The notes under the pieces: model-generated
Told to the model about the DNA's origin: nothing
The model's input: the letters and a program-made list of their open reading frames with translations, nothing else
Database searches by the model: none
Program-made: the position numbers and the translations under genes
Shown here: positions 5,488-5,526 of the stretch, piece by piece
How positions within the stretch are numbered: the stretch's first letter is position 1
How the letters are laid out: each line of letters opens with the position of its first letter
Assembly: GCA_051011595.1 (NCBI GenBank)
Contig: JBPCTQ010000375.1
Coordinates: 1 to 5,526, forward strand
DNA: 5,526 nt
Origin: JAOUEE01 sp051011595
GTDB lineage: Bacteria; Actinomycetota; Acidimicrobiia; Acidimicrobiales; SHLQ01
Direction: 5' to 3'

Positions 5488-5526
5488 CTACGACACATCC
5501 AGCAGTCGGGAGATGCAGTAGACACC
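5488..5526 (-). CDS. C-terminal end of an unidentified gene, rest outside the window
   Basis: The last 12 codons and the TAG stop (5488-5490) of a presumed minus-strand gene, reading GVYCISRLLDVS. It is too short to identify. Support is indirect: the stop lies 3 nt before a perfect terminator-like hairpin, and the same codon run with a coding-type substitution pattern recurs before hairpin A at 5363-5395. Transcription that passed hairpin B would continue toward the LuxR-type gene, which is on the same strand. Confidence 0.4.
   Translation of the reverse strand, partial: GVYCISRLLDVS

Noticed and set aside
5315..5490. Integron attC sites after stop codons
   Set aside because: Stop-proximal repeated hairpins suggested gene cassettes, but no RYYYAAC/GTTRRRY core pair flanks either hairpin, and no integrase gene is visible.

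Overview
This is a high-GC bacterial window (visibly well above 60% GC, with strong G/C preference at third codon positions). Gene content suggests an actinobacterium: a PF13469-type sulfotransferase, a zinc MDR dehydrogenase, an amidase-signature enzyme, a LuxR-type regulator, GTG starts and few U-tract terminators. Acidimicrobiia or a relative is my best guess, by inference only, because no marker gene is present.

Layout, left to right: the 3' part of a sulfotransferase gene (+, enters from outside); a GNAT acetyltransferase (-); a zinc-dependent alcohol dehydrogenase (+); an amidase (-); a small arginine-rich membrane protein (+); a membrane-anchored LuxR-type HTH protein (-); then about 370 bases without an intact gene; and finally the last 12 codons of another minus-strand gene leaving the window at the right edge. 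The six main genes alternate strictly in strand. Their 3' ends nearly touch in three convergent pairs (gaps of 1, 12 and 8 nt), and divergent starts are separated by 62 and 130 nt. There is therefore no operon here and no evidence of one shared pathway. The enzymes look like independent metabolic functions (sulfonation, acetylation, alcohol oxidation, amide hydrolysis), none with a substrate I can name.

The part that ordinary gene annotation does not explain is 5305-5526. Two hairpins 125 bp apart share an almost identical loop. Their outer stems differ by compensatory base pairs. On the minus strand each directly follows a stop codon, and the short codon runs before those two stops are themselves homologous (second codon positions conserved in 9 of 10 codons). 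This reads as a duplicated gene end plus its 3' hairpin, with the body of one copy lost. The hairpin loop also resembles the T-box core on the minus strand, although no Stem I is visible. Smaller regulatory candidates are palindromes in both divergent intergenic regions and a dyad in an AT-richer patch upstream of the LuxR-type gene.
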